Shown here in pieces: positions 28,530 to 37,120 of a stretch of DNA of 64,000 bases. Made by a program: the position numbers and the translations under genes. The DNA comes from Azotimanducus sp965199815 (GTDB lineage: Bacteria > Pseudomonadota > Gammaproteobacteria > Pseudomonadales > Azotimanducaceae): assembly GCA_965199815.1 (NCBI GenBank), contig CBDATE010000024.1, positions 372,001 to 436,000 on the forward strand. The letters run 5' to 3'. The notes under the pieces were generated by a model. The model did not search any database. It was not told the origin of the DNA and worked only from the letters and a program-made list of their open reading frames with translations. Position 1 is the stretch's first letter. Each line of letters opens with the position of its first letter.

Positions 28530-28640
28530 ATGAAATCAGAATCCAACGACGCGAAGGCCGACGCAATCGGCATGGTCATCCTGCTGGTGTGTCTGGTGAC
28601 CGGGTTCGTGCACTTCGCTTCCGGTGGCCTGATTGGTTAG
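28530..28640 (+). CDS. 36-aa single-span membrane protein
   Basis: A short frame with an excellent ribosome site (AAGGAGG seven bases before ATG 28530). The product has a charged N-terminus (MKSESNDAKADA) followed by one hydrophobic helix (IGMVILLVCLVTGFVHFA) and a short GGLIG tail. The size and topology resemble small regulatory or accessory subunits of membrane complexes, but no family is recognised. It lies 45 bases upstream of nfuA in the same direction and directly after hairpin element B. Confidence 0.6.
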   Translation: MKSESNDAKADAIGMVILLVCLVTGFVHFASGGLIG

Positions 28641-28685
28641 GCAGGCGTTGGCCACAATGCCGAAACCAGGCTGCCAGACACCACC

Positions 28686-29309
28686 ATGAGCTCGCTTCTC
28701 GACATTTCCGATGCAGCCAAGACGTATCTCGTCGGGTTGATCGACAAACGTCGCAACGAGTCGAGCGACGAGGAGCGAGAGCGAGGCGACATTGGTATTC
28801 GCGTGTTCGTACAGCAACCAGGTACGCCTCAGGCCGAAACCTGTATTGCCTACTGCCGGGCGAAAGATGCCGAGGTGGACGATATTCCTCTGGATGTCGG
28901 TCCTTTTGTCACCTGGATTGAGCAGCGCAGTGAGCCTTTTCTCGAAGATGCCGAAGTCGATTTCCGGGAAGATCAATTCGGTGGACAGTTGACGATCAAG
29001 GCGCCCAACGCAAGAGCGCCCAGGGTGTCTGATGATTCGCCTCTGGAGGATCGCATCAACTATGTGCTCTACACCGAAATCAATCCCGGTCTTGCGTCAC
29101 ACGGCGGCCTGGTCACTCTGGTAGAGGTCGTGGACGGCGAAACTGCCGTGCTGCAATTCGGTGGTGGCTGTCAGGGTTGTGCAGCTGTCGATGTGACGCT
29201 CAAGCATGGTGTCGAGCGTTCGCTTCTGGACGCAATCCCGGAGCTCAAGGCTATTCGTGATGTGACCGACCACAGCTTCACCGAGAACGCCTACTATCAG
29301 CCGAGTTAG
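28686..29309 (+). CDS. nfuA: Fe/S biogenesis protein NfuA
   Basis: A 207-residue protein with the NfuA plan: an N-terminal degenerate A-type carrier domain (about residues 1-100) and a C-terminal Nfu domain. The Nfu domain carries NPGLASHGGLVTLVEV and the cluster-binding motif FGGGCQGC, whose two cysteines bind a [4Fe-4S] cluster at a dimer interface. It delivers clusters to target enzymes, particularly under iron limitation or oxidative stress. ATG 28686 gives the expected N-terminus. The last base of its TAG stop is the first base of an H1-type hairpin. Confidence 0.95.
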   Translation: MSSLLDISDAAKTYLVGLIDKRRNESSDEERERGDIGIRVFVQQPGTPQAETCIAYCRAKDAEVDDIPLDVGPFVTWIEQRSEPFLEDAEVDFREDQFGGQLTIKAPNARAPRVSDDSPLEDRINYVLYTEINPGLASHGGLVTLVEVVDGETAVLQFGGGCQGCAAVDVTLKHGVERSLLDAIPELKAIRDVTDHSFTENAYYQPS

Positions 29310-29335
29310 GGAAACTCTGCTATCCGGAGTTTCCC
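29309..29335. repeat. H1-like hairpin at the nfuA stop
   Basis: GGGAAACTC TGCTATCC GGAGTTTCCC forms a hairpin whose first G is the last base of the nfuA TAG codon. It may protect or end the nfuA transcript; no long T-run follows. Confidence 0.65.
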
Positions 29336-29373
29336 TTCAGCTTGATACAGGTCATACAAGGCTCCCCTGCCTG

Positions 29374-30567
29374 ATGTTGCAAGAATTGCACAGCGGCGAT
29401 GTCGCCGTCTCCATCGCCATCGTATTCATCGGTGCCGCGGTGCTTGGTGCCGCAGCGCTCTATGCGCGCCAACCCCTGCTCATCGTGTACATCCTGCTCG
29501 GTATGCTTATCGGCCCACATGGGCTCGATATCATTTCCAACTCCGACCTCCTGCAGGAGGTCGGTGAGTTCGGCATCATGTTCCTGCTTTTCATCGTCGG
29601 TCTCGACCTGCCGCCAAACAAGCTCAGGCACATGTTTGGCAGCGCCTTCATGGTGGCGATAGCCAGTGCATTGATCTTCTTCATGTTGGCGTTTGCGGTG
29701 ATGCTTGCCTTCGGATTCAGCCTTGCCGATGCCATCATCGTCGGTATCGCCAGCGGCTTTTCCAGCACACTGATCGGTCTCAAGCTGCTGCCGACCAATG
29801 TCCTGCATCATCGCCACAAAGGCGACCTGGTAATCAGCCAACTGCTGATTCAGGACCTGATCGCCATCATTGCACTCGTAATCATCGGCGGACTCGGCGC
29901 AGCCTCGGAGGGTACCGCGCACAGCCTGACGCTGCGCCTCGGCATCGCCGTTGCACTGGCACCATTGCTCGCCATCGCCACCTTTCTCGGTGTCAAATAT
30001 CTGATCGCGCCGTTGTTCATGAAGTTTGGCACCATCTCCGAGGTAATAGACCTCATAGGCATTGGCTGGTGCTTTCTCATCGCCTTCGTCGCGCTCGCCA
30101 TCGGCCTGACACCTGAAATCGGTGCCTTCATCGCCGGTATTTCCATGGCCAACCTGCGCATTGCACAGGTGGAAGCGGAGCGATTTCGTCCCATCAGGGA
30201 CTTCTTTCTCGTGCTCTTCTTCTTCTCGATTGGCAGTAATCTCGACCTGCTCGCCATTGTCTCCTGGCTCGCCCCGATCATCGCCCTGCTACTTATCTGT
30301 GTGCTGGTCAAACCGCTGGTGTATGCAGGACTCTTGCGAGCGGCAGGCGAGCCGGCGGAAACTGCTCGTGAAATCGGCTACCGCCTCGGGCAAGCTGGAG
30401 AGTTCTCGATACTGGTGGTGCATCTTGCCGCCGGGGTGCTCATCTCCGAATCCGCTTCCCTGATTCTCGGCAGCGCGACAGTCGCTTCGCTGTGTGTCTC
30501 TACCTATCTCGTGGTGCACCGCTACCCGACCCCGATCGGCCTCGACCCGCGGCTACGTCGCGATTGA
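29374..30567 (+). CDS. Kef-type cation/proton antiporter (CPA2 family)
   Basis: A 397-residue membrane protein with about twelve helices. Typical CPA2 segments are LLIVYILLGMLIGPHGLDII, LLFIVGLDLPPNKLRHMFG, SGFSSTLIGLKLLP, LLIQDLIAIIALVIIGGLG (containing the conserved QD) and RDFFLVLFFFSIGSNLDL. There is no C-terminal TrkA-N nucleotide-binding domain, unlike KefB/C, so it is a short transport-domain-only form. Probable role: K+ or Na+ exchange for protons at the inner membrane. It starts 65 bases after nfuA and ends just before hairpin element C. Confidence 0.88.
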   Translation: MLQELHSGDVAVSIAIVFIGAAVLGAAALYARQPLLIVYILLGMLIGPHGLDIISNSDLLQEVGEFGIMFLLFIVGLDLPPNKLRHMFGSAFMVAIASALIFFMLAFAVMLAFGFSLADAIIVGIASGFSSTLIGLKLLPTNVLHHRHKGDLVISQLLIQDLIAIIALVIIGGLGAASEGTAHSLTLRLGIAVALAPLLAIATFLGVKYLIAPLFMKFGTISEVIDLIGIGWCFLIAFVALAIGLTPEIGAFIAGISMANLRIAQVEAERFRPIRDFFLVLFFFSIGSNLDLLAIVSWLAPIIALLLICVLVKPLVYAGLLRAAGEPAETAREIGYRLGQAGEFSILVVHLAAGVLISESASLILGSATVASLCVSTYLVVHRYPTPIGLDPRLRRD

Positions 30568-30584
30568 TCCGATGAGCATGCCAG

Positions 30585-30808
30585 GGTATGTTCTGATCAA
30601 GTCCATCCGTGGACTTGATCAGATTCGCAAATCAGCACATTTTTGCAGGACAGCAAAAATGCACTGCGCAGCCGCCCGAAGGGGCGGGCACATGGATGTG
30701 CCCGCTGCAATGCGATGCTGATTTGCTCGCAGATTCAATGCCTTACGGCACTGAATCTGGCGGCACATCCGTGTGCCGCACGGGAAACTCTGTTATTCAG
30801 AGTTTCCC
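30585..30808. repeat. Composite hairpin element, copy C (core inverted)
   Basis: In the + strand the order is H4, core (30627-30726, 100 bp), H3, H2, H1, so the arms are in the reverse orientation to copies A and B. The core reads in the same direction as in A and B. Relative to its arms, the core is therefore flipped at the GCAAATCAG/CTGATTTGC inverted repeats. H1 (30782-30808) supplies the stop codon of the minus-strand ATPase gene. Confidence 0.85.
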
Positions 30809-32002
30809 CAAGTGCTCCCACAGCCGGTATCCCTCCACAGCCCAGGTATTCTCCGCCAGCGGATAGCTCTGTCTGGTGCGGCAGAGCACCATGACCGGCC
30901 AGCGAACGCGTGGCAGCAGCGCATGAACGGCCATGAGCTGGGCGAAGTCCCGCTGGGTGGGAAGCTCCTTCCATTTGGATTCGGCGAGGGTGAGTTGTCC
31001 GTCCCGGTCAATCACGAAATCCACTTCTCGGGACTGATCCCGGTAGAACCAGACTGTCGCCTCCGGCGCATCAACGCGAAGATACTTGCGTAATTCGCCG
31101 AACACGAAGGCTTCCCAGATCGCGCCAATCAGATAGCTCTCCAGTACCGCCTCGCGGCTGAGGCCCAACAGAAAGCACAGCAAGCCCACATCGTTGAAAT
31201 AGAGCTTCGGCATCTTGGCCAGACGCTTGCCAATGTTCGCAAAGTACGGTTCCAGCAAGGTGATCTGATTGGTTGCTTCCAGTACGCCAAGCCATGCATT
31301 GACTGTTCTGGTGCTGATGCCCACCTCCTTGCCGAGCTCTGTCTTGTTCAACAACTGAGCGCTGCGCACGGCCAGCGCACGCATAAAACGGTCGAAATCG
31401 CGCAGCGAGGCCACGTTCAGGAGCTGGCGCACATCCCTTTCCAGGTAGGTCGCCTGATAGCTGCGAAAGTAGTCGGCCGGGCGCAAGGCCGGGTCTTTCC
31501 AAAGTTGCGGCATGAAGCCGCGAACGAGCAGCTCGGCTGGCCCTCCTGTGGCTTCCTGCGCGACTGAAGCCGCGCCAAGCTCGCGCATGGTCAGTCCTTC
31601 GAGTTCCACAACGCCACATCGGCCAGCGAGCGAGTCTGATACCTCCTGCATGAGGCTGAGCTTCTGCGACCCCGTGAGGATGAATCGACCATTGGCGTTG
31701 CGCTCACGGTCGATCTCGAACTTCAGGTGGCGAAAGAGTTTGGGGGCGTATTGCACCTCATCAACGAGGAGCGGAGGCGGATGGCGAGCCAGGAATGTCT
31801 GCGGGTCTTCCTCCGCAAGCTGCGCTTCAGCGGGCAGATCGAGACTGACGTAGCGATGATTCGGGAACAGCCTCGTCAATAGCGTTGTTTTTCCGGTCTG
31901 GCGAGCACCTGTCACTACAACCGCCGGGAAGTGCTCCGCGAGGCGTTGCACAACAGGGGCAAGATCTCTGGGAAAGTAGCGATCTGACAAGTGGGCTGAC
32001 AA
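30797..32002 (-). CDS. AAA-type ATPase with DUF4143 domain
   Basis: A 401-residue protein with an N-terminal P-loop domain (VVVTGARQTGKTTLLTRLFP, Walker A near residue 35; LLVDEVQYAPKLFRHL, Walker B near residue 80; ILTGSQKL sensor). The C-terminal half is of DUF4143 type, ending in the nuclease-like REVDFVIDRDGQLTLAESK. Such proteins are common in accessory regions and their biochemical role is unclear. The last codons (GGG AAA CTC TGA) lie inside hairpin H1 of element C, so the repeat probably replaced the original C-terminus. Divergent or isolated context; no operon partner. Confidence 0.82.
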   Translation of the reverse strand: MSAHLSDRYFPRDLAPVVQRLAEHFPAVVVTGARQTGKTTLLTRLFPNHRYVSLDLPAEAQLAEEDPQTFLARHPPPLLVDEVQYAPKLFRHLKFEIDRERNANGRFILTGSQKLSLMQEVSDSLAGRCGVVELEGLTMRELGAASVAQEATGGPAELLVRGFMPQLWKDPALRPADYFRSYQATYLERDVRQLLNVASLRDFDRFMRALAVRSAQLLNKTELGKEVGISTRTVNAWLGVLEATNQITLLEPYFANIGKRLAKMPKLYFNDVGLLCFLLGLSREAVLESYLIGAIWEAFVFGELRKYLRVDAPEATVWFYRDQSREVDFVIDRDGQLTLAESKWKELPTQRDFAQLMAVHALLPRVRWPVMVLCRTRQSYPLAENTWAVEGYRLWEHLGKL

Positions 32003-32097
32003 ATCGGGAAGTCACAGTATGGATATGATGGATCCAGAGTAGCGCATATCCTGTATTGCAAGCAAATTCTCGATTGAGCAGCGTTTTGTCTGTGCAC

Positions 32098-33678
32098 TCA
32101 GGTATCCGCCAGTTCAACCACCTCTCCGGCCTTGCGCGCCCGTTCAATACGTGAATCCTCGTCGGCTTCCAGATGCCGCGATGCCAGATAGATCAGCACC
32201 GCAGCAGGGATCAGAACAGCCAGGCTTACCAGCATGGAGAGGCGCAGCGAGGCGGCATCACTCATGCCACCTTGAATGAGTTGGTCACTCAGGTGCCCTA
32301 TCATGTAAGGGCCGAGCGCCAGGCCGAGAAAGGTCGGCATCACGATATAGAAAGCGCTGGCGAGTGCGCGCATGCGCGGCAGCACAAGATCGTTCACGGT
32401 CGCCGGCGGAATGGCCACCCAGAGCGGCGATGCGAGGCTGAAGAAGAACGAGGCTACATAGGCAACCACGGCGCTGTCGGTGTATGCAAACACCACGGCA
32501 CAGGGAACCATCAGGCCGATTGCGATATAGCCGACATACATGCGCCCCTGTCGAGCGCGCGCACGGAACATATCACCGAGCCAGCCACCCAAGGCAATGC
32601 CGATAAATCCGCCAATAGCCCCACCAAGGCCAAGCCAGCGGCCTGCATCGGTCAGGCTGATCTCGAAGGTGCGCACCATGTAGGCAGGCCCCCAGAAGCC
32701 GATGCCGTAAGTCACAAACGAGATGAGCGGAAAGCCGACTACCGTGTAGATCATGGCGCGCGAACCGAGAATCAGCGCAAAGCTCGCCTTGTCCTGTACG
32801 TACAGGCTTTGTGCCCAGGAAATAAAGGCCCATACACCGATGCCGAGGGCAACCCACTGCACCAGATCGCCCGTGGCGAACACGAGGACGGCAGCAACAA
32901 GCGCGATGATCAGCCCCGCACTCAGATTGAGTGCCAATGTGCGCCGCCCGTTGGCGGCTGCCGAAACGACTGGCATGACACGCAGAAATTCCTGCCAGGT
33001 TTCGCGCATCGGATGATTTGTACGTTGAGAAGCGATGCCTTCGCTCATGCCACGCACGGGCTCGCGAAGCGTCCACACCCAGATGGAGAGCAACAACCCC
33101 GGTGCACCCACTGCCAGGAAGGCTGCCTGCCAGCCTCTGAGCCCCAGTGGCGCGAGACTCGCATCCGGGTAGGCGGCATCCCAGGTATCGGTGATGGCAC
33201 CGCCGAGGAACAGGCCCACACCTGCACCTATATACAAGCCGCCAGAATAGATGGCAATCACGATGGCGCGTACGCGCGGCGAGAAGTAATCGGAAAGCAT
33301 GGAAAAAGCCGCCGGACTCGCGCTCGCTTCTCCGATGCCGACACCAAAGCGACACATCGCGAGCTGCATGAAGTTCCGGGAAAATCCTGACAGCGCAGTC
33401 ATGAGACTCCAGAATGACAACCCGATGGAGATGAGGCGGCCTCGATGCCAGGTATCCGCCAGTCTTCCGAGCGGAATGCCAAACACGGCATAGAAGACTG
33501 CGAAGGCAGTGCCATAGAGAAACCCGAGATTGGCATCGGAAATGCCGAGGTCTTCCTTGATGGGCTGCGCCAGAATGGACAGAATCTGACGGTCTATGAA
33601 GTTGAAGATATAGACGATTGTCAGAACACCCAGCGCATAGCTCGCATATCGGCCGCCAACACGAGTCTCGTAACGCAT
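32098..33678 (-). CDS. MFS transporter, spinster-like
   Basis: A membrane protein of about 526 residues, start ATG 33678 behind a clear AAGGAG site; an upstream TTG in frame is less likely. Twelve helices with MFS landmarks: FNFIDRQILSILAQPIKEDL (helix 1), GIPLGRLADTWHRGRLISIG (motif A-like loop), CRFGVGIGEASASPAAFSML, and a long central loop near residues 210-240. The N-terminal YIFNFIDRQILSIL pattern is typical of the spinster-like branch, which moves lipids, sugars or organic anions. Substrate unknown. The neighbouring acyltransferase genes are divergent from it. Confidence 0.82.
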   Translation of the reverse strand: MRYETRVGGRYASYALGVLTIVYIFNFIDRQILSILAQPIKEDLGISDANLGFLYGTAFAVFYAVFGIPLGRLADTWHRGRLISIGLSFWSLMTALSGFSRNFMQLAMCRFGVGIGEASASPAAFSMLSDYFSPRVRAIVIAIYSGGLYIGAGVGLFLGGAITDTWDAAYPDASLAPLGLRGWQAAFLAVGAPGLLLSIWVWTLREPVRGMSEGIASQRTNHPMRETWQEFLRVMPVVSAAANGRRTLALNLSAGLIIALVAAVLVFATGDLVQWVALGIGVWAFISWAQSLYVQDKASFALILGSRAMIYTVVGFPLISFVTYGIGFWGPAYMVRTFEISLTDAGRWLGLGGAIGGFIGIALGGWLGDMFRARARQGRMYVGYIAIGLMVPCAVVFAYTDSAVVAYVASFFFSLASPLWVAIPPATVNDLVLPRMRALASAFYIVMPTFLGLALGPYMIGHLSDQLIQGGMSDAASLRLSMLVSLAVLIPAAVLIYLASRHLEADEDSRIERARKAGEVVELADT

Positions 33679-33798
33679 ACTCGCTCCTTCCAATAGAGTG
33701 GTTCAGCGCGGGCAAGCCTAACAGAGTTGCGACCTGATTGAGGCTCGTTTGGCTCTGTGCTGCCACCGAGCGGTCGGTTGCTGTGACAAAATACATAC

Positions 33799-34728
33799 AT
33801 GCCTCGCCTTTACTTCCTGCCTACCCGCCTGCTCGATACAGCGCCACGCCTCGCCCAGGGCATCCGCAGAATCGAAGGGTTCCTGTTCGCCGGCCTGTTT
33901 CGTGTATTCGAAATACTGCCACTGGGCGCTGCCAGTTTTCTCGCTGAACATGTCTTCAAAACCTGGGGGCCACGCGCCGGCAAACAGCGTCGGCGGGCGC
34001 TGCGCAATCTCGAGGTCGCCTTGCCGCAGCTCACTGAAGTCGAGCGCAATCGCCTGTGCCGGGACATCTTCGGAAACCTGGGGCGCTCTATCTCGGAGCT
34101 CGCACACGCCAGGACGGTCTGGAAGCGTCGTGCCCGGCATCTGGAGTTCGTGGCTGACCCTGCTATCGAAGCCCTGAAACACAAGGGGACACCGGCAGTT
34201 CTGGTCACCGCCCATGTTGGCCCCTGGCAGCTTGCGAGTTTTCTCGCCTCGTACTATGACCTGCCGATGACCATCATCTACGCACCCGAATCCAATCCAC
34301 GTGTACGCGAGCGCATTCGCCGCTACCGGGAAGACCTCCCGGTGACGCTGCTCCCCAGAGATTCGAGCATGAAACACCTGCTGCGCGAACTGGCACAAGG
34401 ACACCTCGTCGGCATCGCCGCCGACACCCGGCTCGACTCGGGACCACTCCTGCCCTTCTTTGGTGTTGACACACCAAGCAACACTGCCGCGGCGCGCCTG
34501 GCATTGGGGCGTGCCTGCGAACTCGTGCCGGTGAGAGCCGAGCGCCTGTCGCGTACGCGCTTTCGCATTTCCCTGCTGGCACCGATCAAGCCGCGCATTC
34601 ACGGCAGCAATTCCGAGCAGGCAACTGATATGACGGCACAGTTACTCGATCTCTTTGAAGCCTGGGTTCGCGAGTCGCCCGGCGAATGGCTGTGTTTTGC
34701 GCGTCGCTGGCCGAAGCAGCGCGACTGA
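33799..34728 (+). CDS. LpxL/HtrB-like acyltransferase with altered catalytic motif
   Basis: A 309-residue lysophospholipid/lipid A acyltransferase-like protein, close to the usual length. The N-terminal hydrophobic region, the RRRALRNLEVALPQLTEVER block and the C-terminal RESPGEWLCFARRWP are typical. The catalytic HX4(D/E) motif reads HVGPWQ (His139, Gln144), so the expected acidic residue is Gln. It may be inactive, have altered activity or act with the next gene. Family members transfer secondary acyl chains to lipid A or ornithine lipids at the inner-membrane face. It is followed at 40 bases by a paralogue with an intact motif. Confidence 0.82.
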   Translation: MPRLYFLPTRLLDTAPRLAQGIRRIEGFLFAGLFRVFEILPLGAASFLAEHVFKTWGPRAGKQRRRALRNLEVALPQLTEVERNRLCRDIFGNLGRSISELAHARTVWKRRARHLEFVADPAIEALKHKGTPAVLVTAHVGPWQLASFLASYYDLPMTIIYAPESNPRVRERIRRYREDLPVTLLPRDSSMKHLLRELAQGHLVGIAADTRLDSGPLLPFFGVDTPSNTAAARLALGRACELVPVRAERLSRTRFRISLLAPIKPRIHGSNSEQATDMTAQLLDLFEAWVRESPGEWLCFARRWPKQRD

Positions 34729-34768
34729 CCTTTGATGACATCGAACACCAGCCACTCCTGCAAATAGC

Positions 34769-35737
34769 ATGGCGAGACTGCTATTCACCAATCGTTTCGA
34801 GGCGCTCGCCAGACGACTGACCTGGGTCAGGAATTTCCTGTGGCGCTTTGAATCCTGGCTTGTCTCCGGTCTGGCCTTCCTGCTTGGTCAGCTTGGTGCG
34901 ACGCGCGCGGCCAGGATCAGCGCTGCCTTGATGGCTCGCCTGGGGCCGGTCTCACCCAAGCACAAACTGGTGCTTGACAATGTGGATATTGCCTTCGCGG
35001 ACCAGGATGAAGCCACCCGCGCGCGTATCGCGAAGGATTCCTGGCGTTCTGTAGGTGTACTGTTTGCCGAAATGGCACAGATGCCGAAGCTGGCAGCCAA
35101 CCCCTCGGCAGATCAACTGCACATAGTGTCGCAGTGCGATCTTGAACCCTACCGAAACCGGCAACGCGCCGGCATTTTCTGTGGCGCGCATATCGCCAAC
35201 TGGGAGCTCCTGCTACTCGTCCTGTCACTCGAGCGTATCCCTGCCCTCGCTTTCGTGGCACCACTGCAAAACCCGCATCTCGGACGCATGCTGAGCCGGA
35301 TTCGCACCAGCGCCGGATGTGAAACATACAATCGGGACGCTTCGCTGCGGCCCATGATTCGCCATCTTCGCACTGGCGGGAGTATTGGTACGCTCATTGA
35401 TGTACGGGTTGACGGCGGTCTCGAAGTGCCTTTCTTCGGACACCCGATGCGCATATCGAACATACCTGCACGCCTGGCGCTGAAGTATGGATGCGACCTG
35501 ATTCCTTATCAGTGCGAGCGCCTGGAGAACGCCGCCTGGCGCGTCACCATTCATCACCCCATCTCGAAAGAGGGTCTTGAAGGTGATGAACAGGCACAGT
35601 TCAGAGATTTCTCGGCGCGTCACCTCGAGCTGGTCGAGGGATGGATACGTGCCGCGCCTGCGAGTTGGCTCATGACCACGCGCCGCTGGGAGCGAGCGCT
35701 CTATCCTCGCGCCAAGAAAGGTCACAGTACGTCCTGA
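34769..35737 (+). CDS. LpxL/HtrB-like acyltransferase
   Basis: A 322-residue paralogue of the preceding gene with the intact catalytic motif HIANWE (His141, Glu146) in IFCGAHIANWELLLLVLSLE. Other family features: KHKLVLDNVDIAFADQD, a DVRVDGGLEVPFFGHPMRIS block equivalent to the second conserved motif, and a C-terminal APASWLMTTRRWERALYP. Probable role: late acylation of lipid A or a related acceptor in the inner membrane. It is separated by one base from the next gene (TGA-A-ATG), so the three + strand genes from 33799 to 36980 form an operon. Confidence 0.87.
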   Translation: MARLLFTNRFEALARRLTWVRNFLWRFESWLVSGLAFLLGQLGATRAARISAALMARLGPVSPKHKLVLDNVDIAFADQDEATRARIAKDSWRSVGVLFAEMAQMPKLAANPSADQLHIVSQCDLEPYRNRQRAGIFCGAHIANWELLLLVLSLERIPALAFVAPLQNPHLGRMLSRIRTSAGCETYNRDASLRPMIRHLRTGGSIGTLIDVRVDGGLEVPFFGHPMRISNIPARLALKYGCDLIPYQCERLENAAWRVTIHHPISKEGLEGDEQAQFRDFSARHLELVEGWIRAAPASWLMTTRRWERALYPRAKKGHSTS

Positions 35738-35738
35738 A

Positions 35739-36980
35739 ATGAGCAATTCCCTGGCACAGCGACCGGGCACCGGCGGGCGCGCCAAAATCTTTCTGTTGCT
35801 CACCATCGGCCTGGATTCAGTCGGTCTCGGCATCATCGTGCCGGTGCTGCCGGAACTGCTCATGGAACTCACCGGCGAGGGTGTCGGGCAAGCCGCGCGC
35901 TATGGTGGCTGGCTGCTGATGCTCTATGCGGGCATGCAATTCCTGATAGCACCTGTGCTTGGCAATCTGAGTGACAGATTTGGCAGGCGCCCCGTGTTGC
36001 TGGCTTCACTCTTCGCCTTTGCGCTTGATTACCTGGCCATGGCGTTGGCACCAAATCTCGCCTGGCTGTTCGTGGCGCGCGCGGTTGCCGGTGCCTGCGG
36101 AGCGACTTACAGCACCTGTAATGCCTGCATGACCGACATTACCTCGAACGAAGAGCGGGCACGCCATCTTGGCTATCTGGCCGCTGCATGGGGTGTGGGC
36201 TTCGTGATCGGACCGGCGCTCGGCGGACTGCTCGGAACGCTCGGCCCGCGCACACCCTTCTTCGTGGCCTCGGCCGTGTGTTTTCTCAACTTCGTCTTTG
36301 GATACTTCGCTGTGTCGGAAAGCCTGTGTGAGGATAATCGCCGTGCCTTCTCGATTCTGCGCGCAAATGCCATAGGTGCCCTCTTGCACCTGCGACGATT
36401 CGCGAGCGTACTGGGCCTCCTGAGCGCCTATTTCTTCTATCAGATTGCGCATGATTCCAACCCCAGTGTCTGGGCGTTTTTCACCATTGAACGCTTCGGG
36501 TGGAACGCGCAGCAAGTCGGATTGTCCGTCGCCTTCACCGGCGTGATGATCGCGCTCGCCAATGGCCTGCTCGTTGGTCCGGCGGTCAAGTGTCTGGGAG
36601 AAAAGCGCGCCATACCGGTGGGGTTCGGTTTTCAGGCGCTCGGCTTCATCGGATTCTCGCTGGCATCGCAAGGTTGGCACCTGCTTCTCTCCATCATTGC
36701 CTTCTCTCTTGGTGCCATCGGTTCAGTGGCGCTACGCAGCCACATGACGAAACAGGTAGGTGCGAATCAGCAGGGCGAATTGCAGGGTGCCATCGCCAGC
36801 GTCATGGGTCTCGGCGCCATCATCGCACCGCCCCTGATGACGCAACTCTTCAGTTACTACACGGCCCCGCAGGCTCCGGTGTATTTTCCGGGTATCTCCT
36901 ATGCACTGGCGGCAGCCTGCACACTGCTGTGCATCGGTATTTGTCTGATGAACATTCGCTGGCGCGCCAGCACATTCTGA
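35739..36980 (+). CDS. MFS efflux transporter (TetA/multidrug type)
   Basis: A 413-residue twelve-helix protein starting one base after the acyltransferase stop. Motif A is clear in APVLGNLSDRFGRRPVLLAS (about residues 70-90). Motif C-like glycine and proline spacing appears in AAAWGVGFVIGPALGGLLG. The N-terminal TIGLDSVGLGIIVPVLPELL is typical of the TetA/drug:H+ antiporter-1 group. The operon position after two lipid acyltransferases makes a lipid or precursor export role possible, but drug efflux cannot be excluded. Confidence 0.85.
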   Translation: MSNSLAQRPGTGGRAKIFLLLTIGLDSVGLGIIVPVLPELLMELTGEGVGQAARYGGWLLMLYAGMQFLIAPVLGNLSDRFGRRPVLLASLFAFALDYLAMALAPNLAWLFVARAVAGACGATYSTCNACMTDITSNEERARHLGYLAAAWGVGFVIGPALGGLLGTLGPRTPFFVASAVCFLNFVFGYFAVSESLCEDNRRAFSILRANAIGALLHLRRFASVLGLLSAYFFYQIAHDSNPSVWAFFTIERFGWNAQQVGLSVAFTGVMIALANGLLVGPAVKCLGEKRAIPVGFGFQALGFIGFSLASQGWHLLLSIIAFSLGAIGSVALRSHMTKQVGANQQGELQGAIASVMGLGAIIAPPLMTQLFSYYTAPQAPVYFPGISYALAAACTLLCIGICLMNIRWRASTF

Positions 36981-36988
36981 CGGAGAGT

Positions 36989-37070
36989 CGGGTGGTGAAC
37001 CAGCAGGTGGGTTGGATCATCAGGGATCTGATGCGTGAGACAGGCTGTCATCAACCTCATTGCGCAATAG
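36989..37070 (+). pseudogene. Mosaic remnant: restriction-gene repeat plus 3' end of a GST gene
   Basis: Positions 36989-37008 are a 20-nt exact repeat of 37670-37689, which lies inside the BglII-like nuclease gene. Positions 37011-37070 match the 3' end of the intact glutathione S-transferase gene (40742-40801), including the GATCTGATGCG and GCTGTCATCAA blocks and the final TAG. No coding capacity remains. Confidence 0.75.
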
Positions 37071-37120
37071 CGTCGCGGGGTGCCACAGAGCGCGGGCGTG
37101 ACATGACCCGTTATGGCACG

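Noticed and set aside
32173..33390. A 405-codon plus-strand frame opposite the spinster-like MFS gene.
   Set aside because: It is a shadow of a well-supported membrane protein, with no domain and a hydrophilic biased composition.
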